From: Centrapalus pauciflorus
Taxonomy: Eukaryota > Streptophyta > Magnoliopsida > Asterales > Asteraceae
DNA length: 64,000 nucleotides
Reading direction: 5' to 3'
NCBI GenBank assembly: GCA_020465985.1
Contig: JAANYP010002365.1
Location: 186,001-250,000, forward strand
In this document: positions 44,433-54,508 of the stretch, in pieces
Layout of the letters: each line of letters begins with the position of its first letter
Numbering within the stretch: position 1 is the first letter of the stretch
The notes under the pieces: generated by a model
What the model was told of the DNA's origin: nothing
Databases searched by the model: none
Seen by the model: only the letters and a program-made list of their open reading frames with translations
Program-made: the position numbers and the translations under genes

Positions 44433-45674
44433 TTAGCACGTGAAACAAGCCGTTAAACCCCTCGGTATCCCGAGTGGCCGAGTGTTGTCTCGTGAGAGTT
44501 TCCAGAAACACACCCACAAAGTTCTCTGGGTTGCCTCCCAGGAAACGCTAAGTTTTACGTCTTCAGCTAGACGTACTGCACCTTTTCTAGCATAACTAAT
44601 TTTGGGGTCATCTAGCCTAATAAGTTCTGAGACTAGCATATTATTGGTGGCCCATTGTACATATAACTTAAGTCTATGTCCATTAACTTTGAATGGTGAA
44701 CCACCTTAAAGGTTTTGAATTTCTACCGCACCATGTGGGTAGACTTCGGTTACTACGTATAAACCTCTCCATTTACTTTTTAATTGACTTGGAAACAGTC
44801 TAAGTCGTGCATTAAATAACCAAACCTTGTTTCCTTTTGAAAATATTTTATTTTTTAACATTCTGTCATGAAAGGCCTTAGTTTTTTTTTTATAGATTTT
44901 AACACTCTCTTAGGCTTCACTATGAATCTCCTCCATTTCATTTAATTTGAATTACCTATCAAACCCAGCTCGGTGTTCCAATTCAACGGGGTGATAACAC
45001 AACTTACCGTACACAAGTCGATATGGGGACATACCAATAGGTGTTTTAAATGCGGTCCTGTACCCCCATAGAGCATCCTCCAGTTTCTGTGACCAATCCT
45101 TACAATCTCGTCTCACTGTCTTTTCTGGGATTCTCTTGATTTCTCTATTCGAAATCTCGACATGTCCGCTAGTTTGCAGATGATATGGTGTGGCTATTCG
45201 ATGATTAACTCCATATTGTTTAAGGAGTTTTCAAAATGCTGATTTTTAAAATGTGATCCTCTGTCACTAATTCTAGCCCTAGGGATACCGTGGCGTGCAA
45301 ATATATTTCTTTTTACGAATTCTCATACTACCCGGTTATCGTTGGTTCTCGTAGCTTCTGCCTCCACCCATTTGAAAACATAATCCACTTCAACCAAGAT
45401 ATACACATACCCAAATGATTTTGGGAATGGTCCCATCAAATCAATCCCCCACACATCAAATATTTCGACTATTAATATTAGGATCATGGGAATTTCATCC
45501 CTTTTTGCACTGCCAGCTACTTGCTGGAATCTCATGCATCCTTTGACAAACTCATATGCATCTTTAAAGATTGTGGGCCAGAAAAACCCACACTACAGTA
45601 TTCGGTGTCCAGTTTTCTTTGCACTGAAATGACCACCACATGCATATGCATGGCATTGTTTGAGGATGTCTTCG
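44433..45674 (-). pseudogene. pol: Integrase remnant of C2
   Basis: Antisense. 45323-45535: FDVWGIDLMGPFPKSFGYVY and WVEAEATRTNDNR (integrase core start). 44900-45300: stop-rich remainder of the core. 44433-44800: C-terminus with MLVSELIRLDDPKIS. It is cut at 45674 by a copia LTR. Confidence 0.7.
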
Positions 45675-45997
45675 TGTTGGGAATAATTAATAGAGATGAA
45701 ACAATTATATTGTATATAATTGTAAATACTCAATAGATTAGGGGATATATGTGTAAATACACAATACTTGTGTATTGTGTATAAATAGAAATGTATGCTA
45801 CGCATGCTGCTATGAATCGAAGATTACACACACACATACGGATCTAAGTAGAGAGAAAAGAAGGATTGCTTTACAAGAAAGCCGAAACCTCCAATGTAAT
45901 ATTTTCTCTCTTAATCATTCAATAGATTGTGTTTGATTGTTAATTGTTCATATGAATTGTGTTATGTTGTATGAATTGCATGAAATATGAATTCACA
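45675..45997 (+). repeat. 5' LTR of a fourth copia-type element
   Basis: 323 bp, TGTTGGGAATAATT to GAATTCACA, followed by PBS TTGGTATCAGAGCC (45999-46012). TATA box TATAAATAG at 45780-45788. A short LTR, typical of small copia families. Confidence 0.82.
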
Positions 45998-46442
45998 ATT
46001 GGTATCAGAGCCTAATATGGCTGAATTTGAGTGAATTTTGAATCTGAAATCGTTTTTTTTAGAACACTGTTATATTCATTTTTTTGAAAATCTGAAAATC
46101 AATTGAGGATTTTGATTCTGTGGATGAAATGATCTGAATTTTGGATCGAAGGTGTGAAATTTAAAGGCGAATCTGATGACATAAACATCAAATATTATCT
46201 CAAAACACACAGAATTTAATTGAGAAATTTCAGATTTTTTGAAAAAGTGTGTGTTCTTGAGGTTTTTGGTCAATTTTTGGTTTTTAATCGAGAATTAGCC
46301 AAAGTGATTTCACAAAAGTTGTTTCTGCTATTAAAACGAACCCTCGAAATCAATTTGAGGTCAAATCATGGATTTTTGTTGAAAAAGTTCGAATCTGATA
46401 TTGTTTTTGTTGAAAAATGATAAAACTCGGGCATAACTATAT
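45998..46442 (+). mobile_element. PBS and truncated leader of the fourth copia-type element
   Basis: PBS then about 430 bp of leader, no gene, cut by the gypsy-3 LTR at 46443. Its continuation is not found on the other side of gypsy-3. Confidence 0.7.
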
Positions 46443-48887
46443 TGTAACATCCGGCACTAAACCAGGTTAGCAATAATGACCTAGTCTACATTTAATAGTC
46501 AATTATAGTCTAATCAGTGGTCATTAGAAATTAATCAAGTGATTAACAAGGTTTATTAGAAAATTCAACTCAATTAGAATCAAATTCATCAGTGCGATGA
46601 ATCGGAAAATCAATTAATCCGATCGATTTACGATATGAGGGATTAATTCAACTAAGTACATAATTAAATTATGATTAGTGACACTAATCATACACTAATA
46701 CAATTACTTAACATTAATTATGCAAGACTAAAACAATTCATTAAAACAATGCATTCAAAAGTATTTTTGAATTTACAAGAAAAGGGAAATACAAGAATAC
46801 ATTCTAAATACTTTTATACAAAAAAATATATATATAAATACATGAAAATAATCCATAAAAATCTGGTCATAGGGTAGTACTACCCAAGATTTGATTTCAA
46901 TTTTTTATTTCCCAACTCCATAACCTTTCATAATCAAATCTTTTACACCCCGTTCTCCTTTCATTTCAACATGATCTTACACTCCACCTCCATTTGAAAG
47001 ACCAAGACTTTGCCTATAAATAGAGGGCTTCCTTTTCATTATTTTCACACCAAAATATCTCTTTATCTCCTCTCAAAACCGGATCCCACACACACACACA
47101 CACTACAAACATTTTCATTCAAGTGTTCTTGGTGAAATTCAAGTGTTCTTGGTGAACTTCAAGTGTTCTTGGTTCAAATCTTGCAAGAGTTCCAAATTCT
47201 TCTCAATTTCATACTCCAAATACATCAAAGTAAGTAAATACTAACTTATTTCATCATATATTTATGTTTATATAAGTCTTGCATAATATATATAATCACC
47301 AACAACAACAAGTTTCATAAAAAAAACTCAAGTTTATAAGTTTCTAGTTTTTATTTTTAGTTGATATCTTTAAATGTGTATATGAATATATGAACACATT
47401 ATAAGCATGTTAATATTATGAAAACATGTGTTATATATGAGGTTTTATAACTATTATGGCTTTTAAACAAGTTGTCTTTAAATAAACAACAAGAATCATA
47501 AGTTGTTTTAAATTTATAAACTACGGAATTTCGGCAGAATATTTGTATCGACTTTGAAAAATCATAACTAATTCATAACTCAACGAAATGAGTTGATTCT
47601 TGTCTCAAAAGTTAGATATATGTCTTAACTATAGATCTGAAATTTTTCATAATTTATTTTGAAGTTTAAGACCTCCAGAAATTATTTGAGAAACCGAAAG
47701 TTTGACAGCTCAAAAATGGCCAACATAGCGTTTTTAACGAGATTTTTCACCAACCTAAACAACTCGAAAAATGGCCGTTCTTGATTCTAAAAATCCTTTG
47801 TATATAGTAGTTTAATGTCCTAGAAAACCAAAGTCTAAAACATTTTGGAGCTTGGTCAAAAACAGCCTCAAAGTAGGCCGAAAAACCTCCGAAAAAGCTG
47901 GAAAATTATATATATATAAACTTGACGTTTTAAGCAAATCTTATTTATAAACTTGTAATGTTGGGTGATTTAAGACATAAAAATCTATAAATATACATAT
48001 TATCATATATTAGTGATATTAAGTCCTTATCATCATTTAGGACTCGGTTAAACACCTCCGGTTTCATCACCCATCAAACAACGCACTTTTGCATTTTTGC
48101 GCGTCGTTTTGCCATCACAAGTTCGGTGAGTCTTCATAGCCCCTATTTTTCACTATCTATTGGGGTGGAAATACATGCACTGTTTTTTCATATGGACATC
48201 AAAACTGTTTATTTCTTATATGTATTACATGTTCGGATTCCATCAGCCCTTATATCATGAACCGTTAATTGCATTTATTTGTAAGCGCGAGTATATTGTG
48301 GATAGATCTATTGGGAGTCATGTCCCCCATTCGTGTTAGCTCGGTTCGGCTAACAGCGAGTGCATATATATTCAACACACGGTATTACGTATGGGAGTAC
48401 TGCACAGGGCAAACTCATTCTAATTAAGCTTCGGTTGCATGATGGTTTATGTAATACATACACGGAATTTATGATTTTATAAATTCAACTCATCTGATAA
48501 TGTCCATACAACTTGTCTTTTCGCGTAAACCTATGAGCTCACCAACAATTTTTGTTGACGTATTTTAGCATGTATTTTCAGGTAATTAAGGCAAGTATGC
48601 CTTCAGAAGTAACCACTTTCAGGCTTCCGCACTTAAGGAGTCGCATTCTTTTTCAAACCGTCGGAGATTTATTTGCATTATTTTGGATAATTTAATTATG
48701 TATTCAAATCTCTGTACCTTGCGAACTACTCTTTATTATTTACGGGTTATGTAAAACATTTCTACCTTTTAAAGTTATATCGATGTATTTATTTGAAAAC
48801 GTCCATATAGTGGTCGTTCATTATGATTATGGTCACGCTTCCGCACTCGTCACGCCTCGCTGCCAACCGGGGTAGCAGGGTGTGACA
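46443..48887 (+). repeat. 5' LTR of gypsy-3
   Basis: 2445 bp, TGTAACATCC to GGGTGTGACA. TATA box TATAAATAG (47015-47023). From 47110 to 47175 a word of about 21 bp (TTCAAGTGTTCTTGGTGAA) occurs three times in tandem. The stretch of about 300 bp around the promoter (46880-47210) differs strongly from the 3' LTR, while both sides of it are very similar. Confidence 0.93.
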
Positions 48888-48890
48888 GAT

Positions 48891-48903
48891 TGGTATCAGA
48901 GCC
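48891..48903 (+). other. PBS of gypsy-3
   Basis: TGGTATCAGAGCC, initiator tRNA-Met type, three bases after the LTR. Confidence 0.95.
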
Positions 48904-49032
48904 ATAGTTATAGTGAACTAGGTTGCATTAGTACCCTAGACTATAACTGCACATAAGATTTACTGATTTTAGAAATATTTTGTAACTTGTAACTAACTGA
49001 AAGACTATGCATGGGCCTTGATAGCAGAAAAC

Positions 49033-49416
49033 ATGTCTCACCAAGAGATAATCATCTTGTCCGACTCAGAAGAGGAGTATACCCCTACTAGCCCATGCAA
49101 TCCGGAAGTATTTTCTGAGGAGGACCCGACCGAGGAGGAAGACCCCTCGGAGGACGAGGACCCGATGGAGGAATCCGAGGAAGAACCCATGGAGGAAGAA
49201 CCGATGGAGGAAGAGGATCCTTCACCACCGACGGCCCCTGCTCGCGTCCCGTATCACCCGGCCGAACCATCCTATAAGCCGTATAGGCCTTATCCTAACG
49301 GCCCAAAGATGTTGTACACACCCCGGAAACGGGTAAACATACCAAGAAGGGAGTCTATTCCTGTTCCGACTCCCCAACCCAATCCCCCGACACCACACCG
49401 ACGGGTAGACGCCTGA
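49033..49416 (+). CDS. Acidic accessory ORF upstream of gag (gypsy-3)
   Basis: About 127 residues from ATG 49033 (MSHQEIIILSDSEEE); the upstream ATG at 49018 is not supported, because the gypsy-2 relic starts at the matching MS (26995). Residues 20-65 are a Glu/Asp/Pro-rich repeat (variants of EEEPMEEEDP); the tail is Pro/Arg-rich. DNA is GC-richer than the surroundings. ILSDSEEE resembles a SUMO-interaction or phospho-acidic motif, but that is speculation. No known domain. It may once have joined the next ORF, since both lie between PBS and gag. Confidence 0.65.
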   Translation: MSHQEIIILSDSEEEYTPTSPCNPEVFSEEDPTEEEDPSEDEDPMEESEEEPMEEEPMEEEDPSPPTAPARVPYHPAEPSYKPYRPYPNGPKMLYTPRKRVNIPRRESIPVPTPQPNPPTPHRRVDA

Positions 49417-49458
49417 AGATGGACTTGGATACCGGAGACCCTCCGCGAATGGAGGCAG

Positions 49459-49815
49459 ATGGAGGGAGTTCCTCCAAACTTCGAGATTGGAGGACCATCC
49501 TCCGCACCTGTCTCATCGCTCACTCAAGAGCCCCCCGATCAGACCATACCACTTTTGATCGCAAGGTCTACCAGGCATGACCACCAGATCCGGTCACTTA
49601 ACCTGGATATCGGGGAGATGACCGCTCATTTAGAGCGGGAGGAGTTGCAAAACTCCAACATATATTGGGCCAACCAGCACGCCCTTGCTATACAGCAGGA
49701 CGGACTGAATGAGCTCCGGCAGCAACTAGCCGAGAGCCAAGCCCGGATCGAGGAGCTGACTCAGCGCCTCAACGCAATGGAAAAGGGAGAGACCCCCGAT
49801 CACTCCCACACTTAG
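49459..49815 (+). CDS. Coiled-coil accessory ORF upstream of gag (gypsy-3)
   Basis: 118 residues, ATG 49459. Residues about 40-110 form a Gln/Glu/Leu-rich coiled coil (HALAIQQDGLNELRQQLAE, RIEELTQRLNAME). A related piece survives in gypsy-2 (26338-26577). It may continue the preceding acidic ORF after a small frame change near 49416. Role unknown, possibly Gag assembly or RNA binding. Confidence 0.65.
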   Translation: MEGVPPNFEIGGPSSAPVSSLTQEPPDQTIPLLIARSTRHDHQIRSLNLDIGEMTAHLEREELQNSNIYWANQHALAIQQDGLNELRQQLAESQARIEELTQRLNAMEKGETPDHSHT

Positions 49816-50044
49816 TGCACATCTATCTATCTTTGTAATGGTAGGAAAATATCATGTAATAGTATAGGACCAAATTTTCGGGTAATAACCCGCCCCTAAT
49901 GTAAGAAAACTTCGAATGATTAATGACAATTGCAAGTTATTTATGAAATTGTGTTTGATGATTATAGTATTGTGCTTTAAGGAGAATTTACCTCTTTAAG
50001 ATTCAATTTCTTACACTATGCTTTTTCTTTAAAATTTTAAGATA
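49816..50044 (+). other. Spacer between accessory ORFs and gag (gypsy-3)
   Basis: AT-rich, no gene; shorter than 300 bp. Confidence 0.7.
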
Positions 50045-51217
50045 ATGCCGCCGAAACGAACAATGAACGCTGCTGACATTGAAGAGCTAGTCGCACAAAG
50101 AGTGGCTGCCGCTATAGCCACATATGAGGCAAATAGGAATAGCTCAGCAAATGGAGATGGTGGTGCTAGCCGCACCACGGGAGGAACGGAAATCCACGCA
50201 AAAGGGTGTGGAATTAAAGGATTTTTAAGTTGCAAACCCCGGTATTTCAACGGAACTGAAGGAGCCGTTGGCTTGATACGATGGTTTGAGAAGTTAGAAT
50301 CTGTCTTTCGCGTCAGCGGATGTGCTGAGGGAGATAAGGTGAAGTTTGCTACTCACACCCTACAAGATAGCGCCCTCACGTGGTGGAATTCCTATGTCCA
50401 GTCTATAAGTATCGATGAAGCCTACCAACTCACATGGTCCGCGTTAAAACAAATGATGACGGACGAGTATTGTCCGAGGAACGAACTCTAGAAAATGGAA
50501 TCAGAGTTCTGGAACCTGTCGATGAAGGGAACAGATGTGATGGGGTACACCAACCGATTTCATGAGCTAAGCATTCTGTGCCCTCAAATGGTGACCCCGG
50601 AGTACAAAAAGATTGAACGTTACATTTGGGGACTCGCTCCTCAAATTCAAGGTAACGTGACTGCCTCAAACCCATCCACCCTGCAGGATGCCATCAGGAT
50701 GGCCAATAATCTTATGGACCAAGTAGCCCGGAGGAATGAAGCCAAGGCCGGGGAGAACAAAAGAAAGTGGGAAGACAAGACGGGGAAGAATGCGGGTTCA
50801 CAATCCAAAAAGCCCGAGACCATTAAGGCTTACGCAGCTGGAGCTGAGCCAAGAAGAGGTTATACCGGTACCAAGCCTTTCTGCACTAAATGCACCTTCC
50901 ATCACAACCAGGGTCCCTGTCCAACCCACTGTGAGAAATGCAAACGTTTGGGGCATATGGCCAAGGACTGTAAGACTGGAGCCCCGGGAACCAGTGGCAG
51001 CAATCAAAAAGGCTGCTTTGTATGTGGAGTTACTGGGCACTTCAAGAGTGAGTGCCCGAAACTGAGGAATGGTGGAGGAGCTCAGGGGAGAGCTTTTGTG
51101 TTGGGAGCAGGTGACGCTCGTCAAGATCCCCACGTGGTATCAGGTACGTTTTTATTAAACGACATTTATGCTTACGTACTCTTTGATACTGGGGCTGATA
51201 GGAAGCTTTATATCTGA
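50045..51217 (+). CDS. gag: Gag and protease start (gypsy-3), interrupted by TAG
   Basis: ATG 50045 (MPPKRTMNAADIEEL). Retrotrans_gag core, residues about 60-210 (RWFEKLESVFRVSGC, ALTWWNSYV, EYCPRNEL). An in-frame TAG at 50489-50491 interrupts it; the same frame resumes at once (MESEFWNLSMKGTDVMGY). Two CCHC knuckles: CEKCKRLGHMAKDC (about 50932-50973) and CFVCGVTGHFKSEC (51012-51053). The aspartic protease starts with FDTGAD at 51182-51199 and is cut just after by a one-base insertion near 51200. A single nonsense change and a single indel suggest a young or recently active copy. Confidence 0.88.
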
Positions 51218-52436
51218 TAAGTTTAGTAAGCAATTGAATGCCGCTCCTTTTCCCTTAGACAACTCTTATACTATAGAACTGGCTGACGGTAAAATAATAG
51301 AGGCAAGTAGTATCATTAAGGAATGCACACTGAAGCTGGCAGATCATCCCTTTAAAATAGACTTGATGCCTATAGAACTCGGAAGTTTCAACGTAGTAGT
51401 TGGTATGGATTGGTTGTCACACAATCATGCCGAGATTTTGTGTGGTAAGAAAGTGGTACGGATACCACTCCACAAGAAGAAGTTCCTAACAGTCCAAGGA
51501 GAAAGAAAGAATCGACAGTTGAATGTCATATCCGGCCTAAGAACATTAAAGTGCCTTAGGAGAGGTTGTCATGCAGTACTGGTGCAAATTGTAGAAAAAG
51601 AGGCAGAGGAGAAGCGACTTGAGGATATTCCAGTGGTTTGTGACTATCCGAAGGTCTTCCCGGAAGATTTGCCTGGACTTCCGCCAACTAGACAAGTAGA
51701 GTTCCAAATCGATTTGGTGCCGGGAGCTGCACCGATCGCAAGAGCCCCATATAGACTCGCCCCTTATGAGATGCAAGAGCTATCCAATCAATTACAAGAG
51801 TTGATGGATAAAGGATTCATTCGACCAAGTTCCTCACCTTGGGGAGCTCCGGTCTTGTTCGTGAAAAAGAAAGACGGATCCTTCAGAATGTGCATAGACT
51901 ACCGAGAGCTAAACAAGTTAACGGTAAAGAACCGCTACCCTCTCCCCAGAATTGATGACCTGTTTGACCAACTACAAGGATCTAGTTTCTACTCTAAGAT
52001 TGATCTGCGATCCGGTTATCATCAAGTAAAGGTTCGGGAAGAAGACATACCCAAGACAGCATTCAGAACTCGTTATGGACATTACGAATTCCAGGTAATG
52101 CCATTCGGTTTGACTAACGCACCAGCCGTATTCATGGACCTCATGAATCGTGTGTGTAAACCGTATCTGGACAAATTTGTGATAGTGTTCATAGACGATA
52201 TTCTCATCTATTCCAAAAATAAGGAAGAACATGAGCAGCATCTCAAGTTGATCTTGGAGTTGCTAGAAAAGGAACAGTTATACGCGAAATTTTCAAAATG
52301 TGAATTTTGGTTGCGAGAAGTTAAATTCCTTGGACATGTGATCAACAGCCAGGGAATCCAAGTTGATCCATCAAAAATCGAGGCCATAAAGAACTGGGCG
52401 ACTCCTAGAACCCCCACGAAATCCGCCAATTTCTAG
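51168..52436 (+). CDS. pol: Protease end and reverse transcriptase (gypsy-3)
   Basis: Continuation in another frame; protein-like sequence begins about 51205. Protease remainder: IELGSFNVVVGMDWLSHNHA. RT: FPEDLPGLPPTRQVEFQIDL, CIDYRELNKLTVKNRYPLPR, KIDLRSGYHQVKVREEDIP, FGLTNAPAVFMDLMNR, and active site VIVFIDDILIYS (about 52180-52210), then thumb LYAKFSKCEFWLREVKFLGH. It terminates at 52436 after a one-base loss near 52418. Confidence 0.92.
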   Translation: MLTYSLILGLIGSFISDKFSKQLNAAPFPLDNSYTIELADGKIIEASSIIKECTLKLADHPFKIDLMPIELGSFNVVVGMDWLSHNHAEILCGKKVVRIPLHKKKFLTVQGERKNRQLNVISGLRTLKCLRRGCHAVLVQIVEKEAEEKRLEDIPVVCDYPKVFPEDLPGLPPTRQVEFQIDLVPGAAPIARAPYRLAPYEMQELSNQLQELMDKGFIRPSSSPWGAPVLFVKKKDGSFRMCIDYRELNKLTVKNRYPLPRIDDLFDQLQGSSFYSKIDLRSGYHQVKVREEDIPKTAFRTRYGHYEFQVMPFGLTNAPAVFMDLMNRVCKPYLDKFVIVFIDDILIYSKNKEEHEQHLKLILELLEKEQLYAKFSKCEFWLREVKFLGHVINSQGIQVDPSKIEAIKNWATPRTPTKSANF

Positions 52437-52501
52437 GACTTGCCGGTTATTATAGGCGATTTATCGAAAACTTCTCAAAGATAGCGGGTTCCTTAACGGA
52501 A

Positions 52502-54475
52502 TTGACTCGAAAGGATGTGAAGTATATCTGGGGTGAAGAGCAAGAAAAGGCGTTTCAGCAGTTAAAGCAAAGGTTGTGTAGTGCACCAATTCTGTCCTTA
52601 CCTGAAGGGACTGAAAATTTTGTGGTCTACTGTGATGCCTCACACAATGGATTAGGTTGTGTGCTCATGCAAAGGGATAGAGTCATTGCTTACGCATCAC
52701 GGCAGCTCAAAATTCACGAGGTGAATTATACGACTCATGACTTGGAGCTTGGAGCAGTGGTGTTTGCTCTCAAAATATGGAGGCACTACCTGTATGGAAC
52801 TAAATGCACAGTATTCACAGACCATAAGAGCCTTCAGCATATTCTGAACCAGAAAGAGTTAAACATGAGGCAACGTCGTTGGGTTGAACTACTTAGTGAC
52901 TATGACTGCGAAATTCGTTATCATCCGGGGAAGGCGAATGTCGTAGCTGATGCCCTGAGCCGAAAGGAACGGGTTAAACCCTTGAGAGTCCGAGCTTTGG
53001 TCATGACTATACAGTCAAACCTAAACTCTCAAGTCCGCGAGGCACAAGAAGAAGCAGTCAAGGAGGGTAATATACTGGATGAAGCCTTGAGAGGGATGGA
53101 TAAGCAGTTCGAAATCAAGCCGGATGGATGTCGACACTTCATGGGCAGAATTTGGTTACCAAAATTCGGAGGAGTAAGAAAGCTGGTCATGGATGAAGGG
53201 CATAAGACAAGATATGCTATTCATCCAGGGGCAGATAAAATGTATCACGACTTGAAAGGAATGTACTGGTGGCCAAATATGAAGGCTGACATTGCTACCT
53301 ACGTCAGCAAGTGCTTAACATGTTTGAAGGTTAAAGCTGAGCACCAAAAACCATCAGGATTGCTAGTTCAACCAGAAATACCCCAGTGGAAGTGGGAAAA
53401 CATCACCATGGATTTCATCACCAAGTTGCCAAAGACGTCTGGAGGTTATGACACTATTTGGGTGATTGTGGATCGGCTTACCAAAACCGCACATTTCCTG
53501 CCCATTAAGGAGACTGATAAGATGGATAAGTTAACACGAATCTATCTTAAAGAAGTCGTCTCAAGGCATGGAGTGCCAGTATCAATTATATCAGACAGAG
53601 ACAGCCGGTTCACATCAAGATTTTGGCAGTCATTGCAAGAAGCACTGGGTACACGCCTAGATATGAGCACAGCCTATCACCCACAAACGGATGGTCAGAG
53701 TGAAAGGACGATTCAGACGCTGGAAGACATGCTAAGGGCATGTGTCATCGATTTTGGCAAAAGTTGGGACAGACACCTGCCATTAGTCGAGTTTTCCTAT
53801 AACAACAGCTATCACTCAAGCATTAAGACCGCCCCATTCGAGGCACTCTACGGGCGAAAGTGTCGATCACCTCTTTGTTGGGCTGAAGTAGGAGATAGTC
53901 AGATTACTGGACCGGAAATCATCCAGGAGACTACAGAAAAGATAGCCCAGAATCGTAACCGGTTAAAAATCGCGCGGGATCGGCAGAAAAGTTATGCAGA
54001 CATTCGACGGAAGGATTTGGAGTTCCAAGAGGGAGATCAAGTAATGTTAAAAGTCTCGCCTTGGAAGGGCGTAATCCGTTTTGGGAAACGAGGAAAACTC
54101 AATCCTCGTTATATCGGACCATTCAAGATCACCAAAAGAATTGGCCCGGTAGCTTACCGACTCGACCTGCCCCCAGAGCTTAGTAACGTTCATAATACCT
54201 TCCACGTGTCCAATCTTAAGAAGTGTCTAGCTGATGAATCACTCGTTATACCCATGGACGAGCTGGAGTTAGACGATAAGTTGAACTTCATTGAGCAACC
54301 TGTAGAAATAATGGACCGCGAAGTCAAGAAACTAAAGCACAGCCGGATCCCGATAATAAAAGTCAGATGGAACTCTAAGCGAGGTCCTGAGTTTACGTGG
54401 GAACGCGAGGATCAGTTCCGGGAAAAATACCCTCACCTGTTCTCAGATATTCAAGCAGTGGAGAACACGAGCTAA
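52502..54475 (+). CDS. pol: RNase H, integrase and chromodomain (gypsy-3)
   Basis: 657 open residues; the first Met is internal, and coding sequence in this frame begins about 52420. RNase H: FVVYCDASHNGLGCVLMQ, FALKIWRHYLYG, TDHKSLQHI and YHPGKANVVADALSRK. Integrase: finger HPGADKMYHDL...CLTC, core Asp in MDFITKLPK, Asp in IISDRDSRFTS, Glu in GQSERTIQ. GPFKITKRIGPVAYRLDLPP is the GPF/Y module. The end RIPIIKVRW...GPEFTWERED is a chromodomain-like tail of the Tekay type that steers integration to heterochromatin. All catalytic residues present. The stop overlaps AATTTCG-GGA-CGAAATT (54474-54490). Confidence 0.93.
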   Translation: MTRKDVKYIWGEEQEKAFQQLKQRLCSAPILSLPEGTENFVVYCDASHNGLGCVLMQRDRVIAYASRQLKIHEVNYTTHDLELGAVVFALKIWRHYLYGTKCTVFTDHKSLQHILNQKELNMRQRRWVELLSDYDCEIRYHPGKANVVADALSRKERVKPLRVRALVMTIQSNLNSQVREAQEEAVKEGNILDEALRGMDKQFEIKPDGCRHFMGRIWLPKFGGVRKLVMDEGHKTRYAIHPGADKMYHDLKGMYWWPNMKADIATYVSKCLTCLKVKAEHQKPSGLLVQPEIPQWKWENITMDFITKLPKTSGGYDTIWVIVDRLTKTAHFLPIKETDKMDKLTRIYLKEVVSRHGVPVSIISDRDSRFTSRFWQSLQEALGTRLDMSTAYHPQTDGQSERTIQTLEDMLRACVIDFGKSWDRHLPLVEFSYNNSYHSSIKTAPFEALYGRKCRSPLCWAEVGDSQITGPEIIQETTEKIAQNRNRLKIARDRQKSYADIRRKDLEFQEGDQVMLKVSPWKGVIRFGKRGKLNPRYIGPFKITKRIGPVAYRLDLPPELSNVHNTFHVSNLKKCLADESLVIPMDELELDDKLNFIEQPVEIMDREVKKLKHSRIPIIKVRWNSKRGPEFTWEREDQFREKYPHLFSDIQAVENTS

Positions 54476-54508
54476 TTTCGGGACGAAATTCCCTTAACAG
54501 GGGGAGAC
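54474..54508 (+). promoter_or_regulatory. Stop-overlapping inverted repeat and PPT (gypsy-3)
   Basis: AATTTCG/CGAAATT with 3-nt loop (54474-54490), then CAGGGGGAGAC (54498-54508), the plus-strand primer tract touching the 3' LTR. The repeat is also present in gypsy-2. Confidence 0.85.

Larger units (their letters stand above)
37350..45674 (-). mobile_element. Athila-like element C2, 5' truncated
   Basis: Antisense and collinear with C1: 3' LTR, PPT, ORF1b, (AT)n, GC-rich spacer, ORF1a, GC-rich spacer, integrase. No gypsy-2 insertion. It ends inside the integrase zinc-finger region at 45674, where a plus-strand copia LTR starts, so RT, protease, gag and 5' LTR are absent. Comparing it with C1 shows which features belong to the family. 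Confidence 0.8.

Noticed and set aside
46443..46447. Target-site duplication for gypsy-3
   Set aside because: Five bases before (TATAT) and after (AAGAT) the LTRs differ; small shifts do not rescue a match.
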